Positions 46,823 through 55,835 of a stretch of DNA of 64,000 bases are shown one piece after another. The DNA lies in NCBI GenBank assembly GCA_021324755.1, contig JAJPIL010000007.1, forward strand, positions 124,001 through 188,000, read 5' to 3'. The notes under the pieces are model-generated. The model worked only from the letters and a program-made list of their open reading frames with translations. It made no database searches and was not told the origin of the DNA. Each line of letters opens with the position of its first letter. Position 1 is the stretch's first letter. The position numbers and the translations under genes are program-made. Origin of the DNA: Pseudomonadota bacterium (GTDB lineage Bacteria > Desulfobacterota > Binatia > Binatales > Binataceae).

Positions 46823-47509
46823 ATGGGCGAACGCTTATCGGTGATCGTGCCGATGCTGAACGAGCGTCTGGCGATTGCGAAAAGCTTGAGTGCGTTGCGC
46901 GCCGGCGCCCCTGGGGCTGAGCTAATCGTTGTGGATGGTGGCAGCACTGACGGAAGCCTTGAGTTGGTAGCCGGACGATGTGACAAACTTCTGAAGGCGC
47001 CTGCTGGGCGGGCGCTCCAGATGAATTACGGAGCGCGCGAGGCCAAGGGCGACATCTTGGCGTTCGTTCATGCCGACACCTTGGTACCTGCTGATTTTCA
47101 GGAGCAAATCGAGCTTGCCCTGAATGACTCGGCGGTTGTCGGCGGCCGCTTTGACGTCGAACTTGACGATCCGCGGATGGTTTATCGATTGATAGCAACG
47201 CTAATTAATCTGCGGTCCCGTCTGACAAAGGTCGGCACCGGGGATCAATCCTTTTTCGTGCGCAGATCGGTATTCGAAGCGCTCGGAGGATATAAAGCGA
47301 TTGAGATCTGTGAAGACCTTGACTTCGCCCGTCGACTGAAACGGATGGGAAAAATCGCCTGCCTGCGTTCGCGCGTGATAACGTCTGCCAGACGGTGGCA
47401 AAAACATGGGGTCTTGCGCACGACCCTCCTCATGTGGTTCATAAAAATGATGTTCCTACTAGGTGTTCCGCCAGCGTTTCTCAAGCGATTTTACACCGCC
47501 GTGCGATAG
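46823..47509 (+). CDS. TIGR04283-type glycosyltransferase (ArsS-associated)
   Basis: GT-A family 2 enzyme of 228 residues matching the rSAM/selenodomain-associated transferase 2 group, which accompanies ArsS in arsenosugar biosynthesis. LSVIVPMLNERLAIAKSL, AELIVVDGGSTDGSLEL, GRALQMNYGAREAKGDILA, FVHADT and GGRFDVELDD are seen, and the later GTGDQSFFVRRSVFEALGGY is highly characteristic. The C-terminus has a hydrophobic stretch (LLMWFIKMMFLLGVPP) that may contact the membrane. arsS is at 100-1122. The family call is confident; the arsenic role is inferred from co-occurrence. Confidence 0.88.
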   Translation: MGERLSVIVPMLNERLAIAKSLSALRAGAPGAELIVVDGGSTDGSLELVAGRCDKLLKAPAGRALQMNYGAREAKGDILAFVHADTLVPADFQEQIELALNDSAVVGGRFDVELDDPRMVYRLIATLINLRSRLTKVGTGDQSFFVRRSVFEALGGYKAIEICEDLDFARRLKRMGKIACLRSRVITSARRWQKHGVLRTTLLMWFIKMMFLLGVPPAFLKRFYTAVR

Positions 47510-47578
47510 CTCACGGTATCCGCAGGTCGCGGGTTTCGCTAAGCCAAACTGAAAACTTTTGGAAGGATTACTCGAACA

Positions 47579-47848
47579 GTGGCTAGAGTCGAAATTTACA
47601 CCACAACCTATTGCCCTTACTGCGACAGAGCTAAGGCTCTGTTGCGGAGAAAGGGCGTCGAGTTTGAGGAAATAGACGTTACCGATGATCCCGACTTACG
47701 GGCGGAGATGATCCGAAGAGCTAACGGCAGGCGGACAGTTCCAGAAATCTTTATCGACGGACAGCTCATCGGGGGCTACGAGGAACTTCGTGCCCTTGAA
47801 CAAGCCAAGAAGTTGGACGAATTACTCGAAAGGCGGAACAGCAGATAG
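47579..47848 (+). CDS. grxC: Glutaredoxin 3
   Basis: Thiol-disulfide oxidoreductase that uses glutathione. The active site TYCPYCDRAK (Cys13, Cys16) lies after the first strand, and RRTVPEIFIDGQLIGGYEEL contains the cis-proline loop and the glutathione-binding GG-Y-E segment. The 89 residues are standard. The start is GTG at 47579 with GGAAGGA about 12 bases upstream. It is the last gene of the comF-purMN run. gshA, the glutathione-synthesis enzyme, is 1.7 kb downstream on the same strand. Confidence 0.95.
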   Translation: MARVEIYTTTYCPYCDRAKALLRRKGVEFEEIDVTDDPDLRAEMIRRANGRRTVPEIFIDGQLIGGYEELRALEQAKKLDELLERRNSR

Positions 47849-48013
47849 TTCGAGCGGTTCAGGATTAGCTAACCGAAAAAGAAACAAAACCCGAAAAGGT
47901 TTGTGAGTTAGGCTCCTAGTAACAAAACATGTGCACTTGAAGAAGTGCCCGCGTACATTATTTAAGCGAAGGCCAAAAGGTTGCTATGCCTGGCGTGTTC
48001 AAACGTTGATGGC

Positions 48014-48757
48014 TCAATGACCCGCACCAGTTAGAATCAAAAACTGCACCGTAGGCATCACCGATTTCGCCCACCCGCTCCCGCTATCCGCGCTTCGCTC
48101 GGAGTCAAGCAACTTGGGCTCTGTGATTAACTCTTGCGGTATTCCAAGACTCTCGAGAGTGTCGCGTAGAGCCCTGGCACGCTCCAGCGCAAGTTCCACC
48201 GCTTGCTCGCGGTCGACACCGGAAGCTGTCTCTATCACGACGTTAATCAAACGATGTTGCCGAAATCGTTTCAGGATCAGCTGGCATCGCCCCTTCCCCA
48301 CCTCAGAGAGCTCTTTTGAACCACCGACGAAGCTTAGGTTAGCAAAAACGACTTTTTCTACTGCCGAGAACGTATTCGAATCGGCCTGGGCAAAGCGTGT
48401 GACCGGAGGCAAGGACGTCTGGGGATTGAGCGGATAGTCGGCAAGTAGCGTTTGCATCCTTCCATGGGAGGAGAAAGCGTCAGTCGGTGTCGTATCGGCC
48501 TGAAGCAGCGATTCAGATTCGGAAACTGCACGCGGGTAGCGAAGCTTGAACGCAGTGCCCATCCAATCCTGGTCTTGAAGCAAATACAACCGTCTTGCAG
48601 CCCACCCGGTTTCGAGCGTAGAGGCGACTAGCGCTATGGATAACCCAGCTAAAAGGCAACCAAATCTGCTAGATGTTTTTCTAAGCAGTCCGCTACCCCC
48701 GTTTATCAGCAACTGCAAGGAGACCACTGCGTACAGCGCTGGTCGAGTAGGTGGCAT
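48014..48757 (-). CDS. Membrane-anchored protein with OmpA-like C-terminal domain
   Basis: About 247 residues: a hydrophobic stretch (FGCLLAGLSIALVAS) near residue 30-45 that could be a signal anchor, a linker, and a C-terminal domain from VEKVVFANLSFVGGSKELSEVG to RARALRDTLESLGIP, which follows the OmpA C-terminal pattern of beta-alpha-beta repeats ending in an RAxxVRxxL helix. That domain binds peptidoglycan in other proteins. I chose the ATG at 48757; earlier starts (48805, 48931) would overlap the divergent gene. It may link an inner-membrane anchor to the cell wall; the match to OmpA is moderate. Confidence 0.65.
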   Translation of the reverse strand: MPPTRPALYAVVSLQLLINGGSGLLRKTSSRFGCLLAGLSIALVASTLETGWAARRLYLLQDQDWMGTAFKLRYPRAVSESESLLQADTTPTDAFSSHGRMQTLLADYPLNPQTSLPPVTRFAQADSNTFSAVEKVVFANLSFVGGSKELSEVGKGRCQLILKRFRQHRLINVVIETASGVDREQAVELALERARALRDTLESLGIPQELITEPKLLDSERSADSGSGWAKSVMPTVQFLILTGAGH

Positions 48758-48794
48758 TAAGCTACCATCTAGATAAAGCCGTTGACAAGAACCT

Positions 48795-49175
48795 ATGACA
48801 ATCATGCCTGAGAATTCTCCAAGGGACGAAATCGATCGGTTGAATTCAACCAACCTCGTGGTTTCGTCGCCCGATTCCTCGACCACCGCAATTTCAACAG
48901 CGCTTTCTACCGGGTCGTATCCCGACAGCATCGGACCGAACTTTTACGTGGGGACCATAATCAAGCTAGATCGAAACAGAGGCTGGGGTGTGATTCGCTC
49001 CGCAAGCGGTCGTGAACTGGTTTTTCAATTTCCTTTCGTCACAGTACTAGGGGCAAGGTCAGGCGGCAAAAATGCAGGACTCGAGCTTTTAAATGAGGGC
49101 GATATCGTCGGCTTCGACGTAACTAGAACTTCTAAAGGTACGCGTGTGTGCACGATCAAGCCTGCACGGAAGTAA
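48795..49175 (+). CDS. Cold-shock-domain-like OB-fold protein with Ser/Thr-rich N-terminus
   Basis: A 126-residue protein. The first 45 residues are rich in Ser, Thr and Asp and probably disordered. The rest (GTIIKLDRNRGWGVIRSASG, LVFQFPFVTVLG, LNEGDIVGFDVTRTSKGTRV) follows the cold-shock domain pattern of a five-stranded OB fold, with GWGVI in place of GFGFI and only part of the usual aromatic RNA-binding surface (FQF). It probably binds nucleic acid, but may have diverged. It is divergent from the OmpA-like gene, 37 bases apart. Confidence 0.6.
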   Translation: MTIMPENSPRDEIDRLNSTNLVVSSPDSSTTAISTALSTGSYPDSIGPNFYVGTIIKLDRNRGWGVIRSASGRELVFQFPFVTVLGARSGGKNAGLELLNEGDIVGFDVTRTSKGTRVCTIKPARK

Positions 49176-49500
49176 CGCCGTGACGATCGCCACTTAAGCC
49201 TCAAGGCTTTGTAGCGAATGGCCTCGCAAGATAAGCTAGCCGGTTGCCTCCTTGGGTGCTACTAGGAATCGTTCGGTAAGCTAGTTAGTTTGCTATCATT
49301 TCGCGAAACAGCCTTGCTCGGCCGCATTGCGGGTCGTGCGGTCGGTCTGACCTAATCCGTTTGAAAACCGTCGACCGCAAGCTCTTCCGCGAGTTTCGAC
49401 CACGAGTACGAAGCGGTCTTGAGCTGAGGAACCCAGTTGCACTGCCGTACTTCGGCGTAGCATTCTCTTGGCATAAACTATTGGCCTTAAAATTAGTCAT
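49176..49500 (+). other. Intergenic region before gshA
   Basis: A small hairpin (AAGCC/GGCTT, 49196-49209) with a short T run lies just after the cold-shock-like gene and may be a weak terminator. The rest shows no supported gene or strong promoter. Confidence 0.45.
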
Positions 49501-50898
49501 ATGACCACTGGTTTGGCGGACGGCGAAAAGCTAATGGATTATGAAATTACGAGCAAAGAGGAGCTCGTTCGCTACTTCCAAGACGGCGCAAAACCCAAAA
49601 AAGACTGGAAAGTTGGCACCGAGTACGAGACCATCGCCGTCTCAAGCCTCAGTGGTAAGGCGGTGCCTTATTCAGGAAGCCGTGGCGTCGAGCAGATGTT
49701 GCGGGCAATCGCCGAACGCTTCGGCTATACCGTAGAAGAAGAAGACGGACGTGCCCTAGCTCTGCGAGGACCCAAATCCGCTATTACGCTCGAGCCGGGC
49801 GCCCAGATCGAGCTTTCCGGGGAGCAGTGCGATACTATTCATAGTGCCTATCGAGAGTTCTCGCGCCATGTCGAACAACTCGTTGCCGTTGCCCGGCAGT
49901 TCGACGTTACGTTGCTGGGACTCGGGATGCAACCGCTCAGCACATTGGACGAGATCGAGCTTATTCCCAAGGCTCGGTACCGCATTATGTTTCCCTACAT
50001 GGCGCGTAAGGGGCGGCTCGGTCAACGGATGATGAAGCAGACCGCTGGCGTCCAGACCAACGTCGACTATAGCGACGAAGCCGACGCGATGCGTAAGCTT
50101 CGAGTAAGTGCCGGCTTGACTCCGTTAATATACGCGCTTTTCGCCAACTCTCCCTTGAGCGACGGAAGCCTTAACGGGTATCAAAGCTTTCGCGGCCATA
50201 TTTGGACGCAGACTGACCCTGACCGATGCGGCACGCCTGAGTTTTTGTTTCGCCACGACGCAGGCTTCGAGGACTATGTTGACTACGCTTTGGACGTCCC
50301 CATGTACTTTTTGGTGCGCGACGGGCGCTACCTCGACCTTACTGCGCCACCTGGCCTGACTTTTCGACAGTTCATGGAGCATGGATGGAGGGGCGAGCGC
50401 CCGACGCTTCGGGATTGGGCTATCCATCTTACGACCATTTTTACGGAGGTTCGACTCAAGCGGTATATCGAAGTGCGATGCGCGGACAGTCAGCCGCCAA
50501 ACTTGATGCTTGCGCTGCCGGCGTTAATCAAGGGTGTGCTCTACGAACGGGACGCGTTGGATGGAGCGTGGGATCTGGTTAGGCACTGGAGCTTCGATGA
50601 GCGCCTTAGAATTACCGACATGGCGCATAAGCTAGGGCTCGAAGCCAAGGTTGGGAAACTTCGGCTAAAGGATCTTGCCGTCGAGCTTTTGGCAATCGCC
50701 ATCTCTGGTCTTGAACGAACTCGGGCGCTTAACGAGCGCGGCGAGGACGAAAGCATCTATCTTTATCCGATGCTCGATCTTGCGCGTAGCGGCCGCAATC
50801 AGGCGGTGTTGACGATCGAGCGTTGGAAGGGTCGATGGAATTATGAGCCGCGTCGAATGATCGAGGAATGCTCGTACGAGGCGCAAACAATTTTGTAG
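49501..50898 (+). CDS. gshA: Glutamate-cysteine ligase (plant/alpha-proteobacterial type)
   Basis: First enzyme of glutathione synthesis, joining glutamate and cysteine with ATP. The GCS2-type fold is indicated by KKDWKVGTEYETIAV, ITLEPGAQIELSGEQ, YRIMFPYMARKGRLGQRMMK, TAGVQTNVDYSDEADAMRKLR and RYIEVRCADSQPP. The 465 residues match plant-type GshA. An in-frame ATG at 49534 is an alternative start and neither has a clear ribosome-binding site. gspC starts directly after the stop codon and a GNAT gene follows, so the three are probably one unit. With grxC nearby it suggests a glutathione-based redox system; no gshB is in the window. Confidence 0.93.
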   Translation: MTTGLADGEKLMDYEITSKEELVRYFQDGAKPKKDWKVGTEYETIAVSSLSGKAVPYSGSRGVEQMLRAIAERFGYTVEEEDGRALALRGPKSAITLEPGAQIELSGEQCDTIHSAYREFSRHVEQLVAVARQFDVTLLGLGMQPLSTLDEIELIPKARYRIMFPYMARKGRLGQRMMKQTAGVQTNVDYSDEADAMRKLRVSAGLTPLIYALFANSPLSDGSLNGYQSFRGHIWTQTDPDRCGTPEFLFRHDAGFEDYVDYALDVPMYFLVRDGRYLDLTAPPGLTFRQFMEHGWRGERPTLRDWAIHLTTIFTEVRLKRYIEVRCADSQPPNLMLALPALIKGVLYERDALDGAWDLVRHWSFDERLRITDMAHKLGLEAKVGKLRLKDLAVELLAIAISGLERTRALNERGEDESIYLYPMLDLARSGRNQAVLTIERWKGRWNYEPRRMIEECSYEAQTIL

Positions 50899-51759
50899 AT
50901 GTTTTTAAGGCTAACTGAAAACCACGTCGTAGCCCTCAACTTCGCGCTAATCGCCGGCATCGCTTTCGCGGCCGCTCAGGTCGTGAACGACATAGTCGAG
51001 TGGCGGCTTATAAGTATGCAAGCACCTCCGATTTATTCCGCTCGGCCACCCAGACGCGCAGGGCGACCTTATTCGCGCAGCGAATTTCAACTAATCGTCG
51101 AACGCGACATCTTCAATAAGGTTAAACAGGTTCACGCGCGCACGGTAGTAAAGGCCGTCGATCTTCATCTGCGCCTGCTCGGTACTTCACAGCTGAGCCG
51201 GTCGCGACCCTACGCAGTGGTAGAAGACGAAATTACACGCAAGCAATCGCTTTATCGCCTGCAAGATGAAATCCCTGGCGTGGGGCGAATAGTGGGAATC
51301 GAAAAGAACCGCATCCTAATCGATCGCGGGGGCCAATTAGCTAGTGTCGAGATGCCGCCTGCGGCCGAGCAGGCAGCAACGCCCTCGTCACTTGGGGGCC
51401 GCGCACTCACGCCGTATCCCGGCGTGCGGCAAGTTGGCACAAACCACTGGCAGATAAACCGCTCCACTGTCGACCGAAGCCTGCAAAATATGGGGCAGTT
51501 ATTGATGCAGGCCCGAGCGACCCCTAATTTGCGTAACGGCAAGATCGAAGGTTTTAGGCTATCGGAGATTCAACCAGGTTCGATCTTCAGCCAACTCGGA
51601 CTGCAAAATGGAGACATAATAACAGAGGTAGAGGGTCAAGAGGTTAACGATCCAGCTCGCGCGCTTGAGATGCTCAGCCTCTTGCGCGACCGCCCGTCAA
51701 TTTCGCTTACCGTCATGCGAAACGGTCAGCCCGTGCAGCTGAATTTCGACATCCGCTGA
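50899..51759 (+). CDS. gspC: Type II secretion system protein GspC-like, with PDZ domain
   Basis: Inner-membrane protein of 286 residues: an N-terminal membrane helix (VALNFALIAGIAFAAAQVV), a homology region (FQLIVERDIFNKVKQVHA, LHLRLLGTSQLSRSRPYAVV) and a C-terminal PDZ domain (IEGFRLSEIQPGSIFSQLGL, LQNGDIITEVEGQEVNDPAR). This is the GspC/PulC layout, linking the outer-membrane secretin to the inner-membrane platform. No gspD, gspE-F or pseudopilin genes are near, so it is isolated. Its ATG immediately follows the gshA stop. Confidence 0.88.
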   Translation: MFLRLTENHVVALNFALIAGIAFAAAQVVNDIVEWRLISMQAPPIYSARPPRRAGRPYSRSEFQLIVERDIFNKVKQVHARTVVKAVDLHLRLLGTSQLSRSRPYAVVEDEITRKQSLYRLQDEIPGVGRIVGIEKNRILIDRGGQLASVEMPPAAEQAATPSSLGGRALTPYPGVRQVGTNHWQINRSTVDRSLQNMGQLLMQARATPNLRNGKIEGFRLSEIQPGSIFSQLGLQNGDIITEVEGQEVNDPARALEMLSLLRDRPSISLTVMRNGQPVQLNFDIR

Positions 51760-51762
51760 ACG

Positions 51763-52812
51763 ATGGAGCTACGAAGCGCACGTTTTGACGAGCGGGACGA
51801 AGTGTTGGACTTGTTGGCTCTTTGGTACGGAGACAGAAACTTTTTTGCGCGCTACAACCATAACGATCCCTCGTTTCGCGACGCTCTGTGCCTTGTAGCC
51901 CGGATCGATGGTCGCTTGGTCGGCACCGCCCAGATTTTCGATCGCCGGATTAGGCTATGCGGTCGTAGCTTTTCCGCTGCCGGGTTGGGTTCCGTGTTCG
52001 TTCATCCCGACTACCGTGGTCGCGGAATCGGGTCTTCGCTCCTATCGCTAGCCGTAGCCACAATGGAGCGGGAGGGCTTCGAAGTTTCGCTTCTGTTCAG
52101 CGATAGGATCGATTTTTACCAACGGTTTGGATGGCGCAGCGTGCCGCGGACCATTACGATCCTGTCTCCGCCCAAAGACGGCTCGTTCCCGGATTCCCCA
52201 GTGGCAAACGTGGTATTTCGCAGGTTTGACGCGGAGGCGGACCTCGCTCGGGTTAGCGCGATCTACGACCGTTACAGTGGGCAATTTAATACCAGCATTG
52301 TGCGCGACTTGCCTTATTGGCGTGGAAATTTAGTCTATGCTGGGAACCCTGAGGAGTTGTTTGTAGTCGCCCGGTCGGCCGAGCTCAACTCGCCCCTGGC
52401 AGCCTACGCGCGAATAATTCGCTACTTTGAGTTGCCGCTGGTGATGGAGTATGGATACGAGCCAGACGCCCGTCACATAATGGTATCTCTGTTCGAGCAT
52501 CTGCTCGCTTTGGCCTGCGGACGCGCTCGGGAAAGCTTTTTGGCTTGTGACCCTCTAGCGTCGCTTCTACTGCCGACAAATGAAGGCAGCGCAGCCGCCG
52601 GGTTGCTCACGCAAACCGCTCACGATCCGCCTCTCGAGGCTGACCTTCGTCAGCGGGGATTCTCTTTAACCTATTACGCCGACAACAACTACATGTGGCG
52701 CTTAGTCGACAGCGCGCGCGTCTTGAAGTCCTTGGGATTCGCGTCAGAGCGGGATTTTTTCGCCGCTGTGTCGTCCAGAAACGCTCTCTTCTGGACCGCC
52801 GACCGATTTTAA
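51763..52812 (+). CDS. GNAT-family N-acetyltransferase
   Basis: A 349-residue acetyl-CoA-dependent acetyltransferase. The N-terminal GNAT fold has FSAAGLGSVFVHPDYRGRGIGSSLLSLAV with the acetyl-CoA pyrophosphate loop (GRGIGS), and FYQRFGWRSVPR closes the domain. The C-terminal half, about residues 140-349, looks like a second degenerate GNAT or SCP2-like region, the layout of Eis-like proteins. The acceptor is unknown. It starts three bases after gspC. Confidence 0.88.
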   Translation: MELRSARFDERDEVLDLLALWYGDRNFFARYNHNDPSFRDALCLVARIDGRLVGTAQIFDRRIRLCGRSFSAAGLGSVFVHPDYRGRGIGSSLLSLAVATMEREGFEVSLLFSDRIDFYQRFGWRSVPRTITILSPPKDGSFPDSPVANVVFRRFDAEADLARVSAIYDRYSGQFNTSIVRDLPYWRGNLVYAGNPEELFVVARSAELNSPLAAYARIIRYFELPLVMEYGYEPDARHIMVSLFEHLLALACGRARESFLACDPLASLLLPTNEGSAAAGLLTQTAHDPPLEADLRQRGFSLTYYADNNYMWRLVDSARVLKSLGFASERDFFAAVSSRNALFWTADRF

Positions 52813-53009
52813 GCCGGTAAAAAGAAAGCGGACGGCACGCTTCTCTTCGCTACTGTGTGGAGGGAGCACGCGGCAACTGTGTTTGTCGATCTAGAGCTGC
52901 TCCGATGGGAATTCTGGGTGCGCCGTTGGTCGATTTTCGCGGCGCTCGCCCGTTCAAAGGAAAGCTGTAAGCTTTTGCTAAGCCGGAGCAAAGCGCCAGA
53001 GGCAGGTCG

Positions 53010-53921
53010 ATGTTAAGACGATACGCAATTTATTTGGCTTTGATCCTTCTCGGATGGGGAGCGATTATTCTTGCCCTCCATTTCGGTCAGAAATATCACG
53101 ATCGCCTACCATACGACGTGGACAAAGCTTTTCCGCCTGATAAGCCGTTCGTTCCAGGCGAAATCTACGCAACGACACTAGCTGAAATCATGGACCACGA
53201 GCTACACACCGGCTTCGGTTGGCGACCGAATGACCTTGTCATATGGGGACCATATTTGATGGCGGACAACAATTCTGATCGCCAGCTGGGAATAATTATG
53301 GCTGTACGAGAAACCTGTCGCGTTTTCAAGGACCATCTGACGAAAATTTCCTCCAACCAGTACGATCCGAACTTAGTCATAGCCGACACGGATTTCCGCA
53401 ACGACCCTTTTAAGTGGATTTTTCCGTCGGCAGAGTCCAAGTACGAGGATGGAATAAGGCATCTGCGGGCCTACGTAGCGGGCCTGCACACTCGACCTCC
53501 GACCTCGCGACCGTTAAATCAGCGCAACATCGAGTTAATCCGTCTGTTTCAGGCATGGACCGACTTGTTAGGTGACGCGCATGCCAACTTATACCGCACG
53601 CGCAAGGACAACGGTGACCCTGTATACCCATGGGACGTCGACGACTACTTCTACCACGCTCAAGGCTACGCGCACGTGATGTTTCACATGATGAAGGCCG
53701 TGCGGCGGGAATACAGCAATTCGCTGCGGGTTAAGCCGGTTTTAGCTACTCTTTTCGACGAGACGATCGCCCCGTTGGGCAAGGCCGCGGTGATGAAGCC
53801 CTTGATAGTCCTTGACGGTTCGCCGACTGGGCTCTTTGCCAATCATCGAAGAAATCTCGACGCCTATATCACCGAGGCACGCCAAAAAATGTACTCAATT
53901 CGCGAGGAACTTGAACGTTGA
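53010..53921 (+). CDS. DUF2333 family membrane-anchored protein
   Basis: A 303-residue protein with an N-terminal membrane helix (IYLALILLGWGAIILALHF) and a soluble periplasmic region containing ATTLAEIMDHELHTGFGWRPND, DNNSDRQLGIIMAVRETCRVFKD and DPVYPWDVDDYFYHAQGYAHVMFHM. These match DUF2333, a family of unknown function in proteobacteria-like groups. The ATG at 53010 lies after GCAGG. It is convergent with sppA, 44 bases away. Confidence 0.9.
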   Translation: MLRRYAIYLALILLGWGAIILALHFGQKYHDRLPYDVDKAFPPDKPFVPGEIYATTLAEIMDHELHTGFGWRPNDLVIWGPYLMADNNSDRQLGIIMAVRETCRVFKDHLTKISSNQYDPNLVIADTDFRNDPFKWIFPSAESKYEDGIRHLRAYVAGLHTRPPTSRPLNQRNIELIRLFQAWTDLLGDAHANLYRTRKDNGDPVYPWDVDDYFYHAQGYAHVMFHMMKAVRREYSNSLRVKPVLATLFDETIAPLGKAAVMKPLIVLDGSPTGLFANHRRNLDAYITEARQKMYSIREELER

Positions 53922-53965
53922 CCAAAGCACAGGCGGCAGCAAAGCATCGCATCGCAAGGCGCAAA

Positions 53966-55738
53966 TCAGAATAACAGTCCTAAAAGCAAAGGGGTGTTGT
54001 GCGAAAGTAGCTTTGTTAAGGCCGGTATCCAGCTTGTGTACGGCCCAAGAATAGGAGTTAAAGAGTTTTCCAATGGTAGGCTTAACGGCCTGAGCGGAAC
54101 GCCCAAACTTAACCTCAAGCGCCAAGGCGAAGGATAATAAAGGACGTGTCGATAAGGTTTTTCGGGGGAAAGACCGGCCTTTTCGCGTGCGAGCTCGATC
54201 GCTCGAGTAAGCCCTCCTATTTCGTCGACGAGACCACACGCCTTTGCCGCTAGGCCGCTCCAGACGCGACCCCGCGCGACTTCCTCTGCTTGGGCGTAGC
54301 TCAAGCCCCTTGCCTGAGCCACGCGCTGCGTGAAATTGTTGTAGAGCTCGCCCATCACGCTGTCTAATTGCGACAGTTCTTGTGTGCTTAAGGCTCGGAC
54401 GATAGAAAGTGCGTCGGAAATTTCCGCTGTTTTGACCAGATCGAAGTCAATGCCGAGGCGCGCAAGAAACTTACCTAGGCTAAATTTTGCATACACGACC
54501 CCAATTGAACCCGAGATTGTAGCTGGATCAGCGACGACAGCGTCAGCTGCACAAGCGATATAGTACCCTCCAGATGCGGCCACGTTTCCCATCGACACTA
54601 TCACTGGCTTGTTGCGTTCTCGCGCGGCCTTGATCGCTCTCCAAACCGTGTCGGCAGCAACTGCCGACCCGCCGGGGCTATCGATCCGCAGCACGATTGC
54701 CGCGATCGACGAGTCTTTAGAGGCATGCTCCAGCGCGGAGGCCATCTCTTCTCCGTCGATAAAGTCGCCGGCCGAAACCTCTCCTGTCACTATAGGTCCC
54801 ACGCCATAGATAAGGGCGAGCCGTGCCCCACGTCTGAGGGAAGAGAAATAACGGGCACGCCTGAAATACGTGTCAACAACGACGAATTTTTTGTCGTCGT
54901 CGGTGAGCTCCCTTTGCAAATCCTCGAAGTGGCCGATTCGGTCGATCAGTCCTAGCGACCTTGCGGATGAGGCACTGAGAAACCCTTTTTCTAAGAGACC
55001 GCGCGCCTGGTCGTTGTTTATGCCCCGCCACTTCGAAACGCACTCTACCAACACTTCCTTCCAGTCCTGGACCAAGCGCTCAAGGCTATCGCGAAGCGCC
55101 GGCGACATGCGGTCGCTAGTAAACGTCTCGCCAACACCTTTGTATTCTTTCCATTGAAGCACCTGCGCCTGTACCTCGAGCCTGTCGAGCGCTCGCTTCA
55201 GGAAAAAAGAACCGCTCGCCACGCCGAGCATCGCAAGCGTCAGGTTTGGGTTGGCGACGATCTCACTTGCCCCGGCGGCTATCAAATACTCTTGTACTCC
55301 GATCGAATCGCCACTAAGCAGCGCCACCGTGCGTTTGCCATGCTCGCTTAGCCTGCGCAGCGCAGATCCTAGTTCATGAGCGGCAGCTAAGCCGACATTG
55401 AGATCAGCAAGTTCAACCAAGACGGCCTTTACCCGCGAGTCGTTCGCGCAAAAATCGAAAACTGTTGAAAGCTCGTAAAGGCTAGGCGTGACTCTGCCGG
55501 CGAGCCGTTGAAAAATCGGCGGGACACCCAGCTCGCGGATTGCGCCAGTGAGACGAATCACAAGGACGCTGCCCTTGCGAATTCGGGTCGGCCAAACGAC
55601 TAGTGCTATGTAGAGCGTTGTTAAGCTGAACGCGACAGTTAGGATTGTCAGCCCTAAAACGCGCCATCCATCTGCAAAGCACAAGAGGCCGAACACAAGG
55701 GCTAATAAGCCAACGATGAGGCGTGTGTCTCTGAACAT
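53966..55738 (-). CDS. sppA: Signal peptide peptidase SppA (long form)
   Basis: Membrane-bound serine protease that degrades cleaved signal peptides. Two tandem peptidase S49 domains are present in 590 residues, as in the E. coli-type long form. The N-terminal membrane region has two hydrophobic stretches (LIVGLLALVFGLLCF and LGLTILTVAFSLTTLYIALV). The general base lysine is in QWKEYKGVGETFT (Lys200) and the nucleophile in VSMGNVAASGGYYIA (Ser389); VLRIDSPGGSA is the oxyanion region. The C-terminus is hydrophobic and unusual. It is divergent from the beta-propeller lipoprotein gene. Confidence 0.93.
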   Translation of the reverse strand: MFRDTRLIVGLLALVFGLLCFADGWRVLGLTILTVAFSLTTLYIALVVWPTRIRKGSVLVIRLTGAIRELGVPPIFQRLAGRVTPSLYELSTVFDFCANDSRVKAVLVELADLNVGLAAAHELGSALRRLSEHGKRTVALLSGDSIGVQEYLIAAGASEIVANPNLTLAMLGVASGSFFLKRALDRLEVQAQVLQWKEYKGVGETFTSDRMSPALRDSLERLVQDWKEVLVECVSKWRGINNDQARGLLEKGFLSASSARSLGLIDRIGHFEDLQRELTDDDKKFVVVDTYFRRARYFSSLRRGARLALIYGVGPIVTGEVSAGDFIDGEEMASALEHASKDSSIAAIVLRIDSPGGSAVAADTVWRAIKAARERNKPVIVSMGNVAASGGYYIACAADAVVADPATISGSIGVVYAKFSLGKFLARLGIDFDLVKTAEISDALSIVRALSTQELSQLDSVMGELYNNFTQRVAQARGLSYAQAEEVARGRVWSGLAAKACGLVDEIGGLTRAIELAREKAGLSPEKPYRHVLYYPSPWRLRLSLGVPLRPLSLPLENSLTPILGPYTSWIPALTKLLSHNTPLLLGLLF

Positions 55739-55835
55739 TTACCCGTCTGCCATACGCTTGATTAAGAGTAAGTTTTGTCTGCGCGCTATGGAGCATCAGC
55801 GCCTTATACTTTTTACTAACACTATCAAGTATGCC

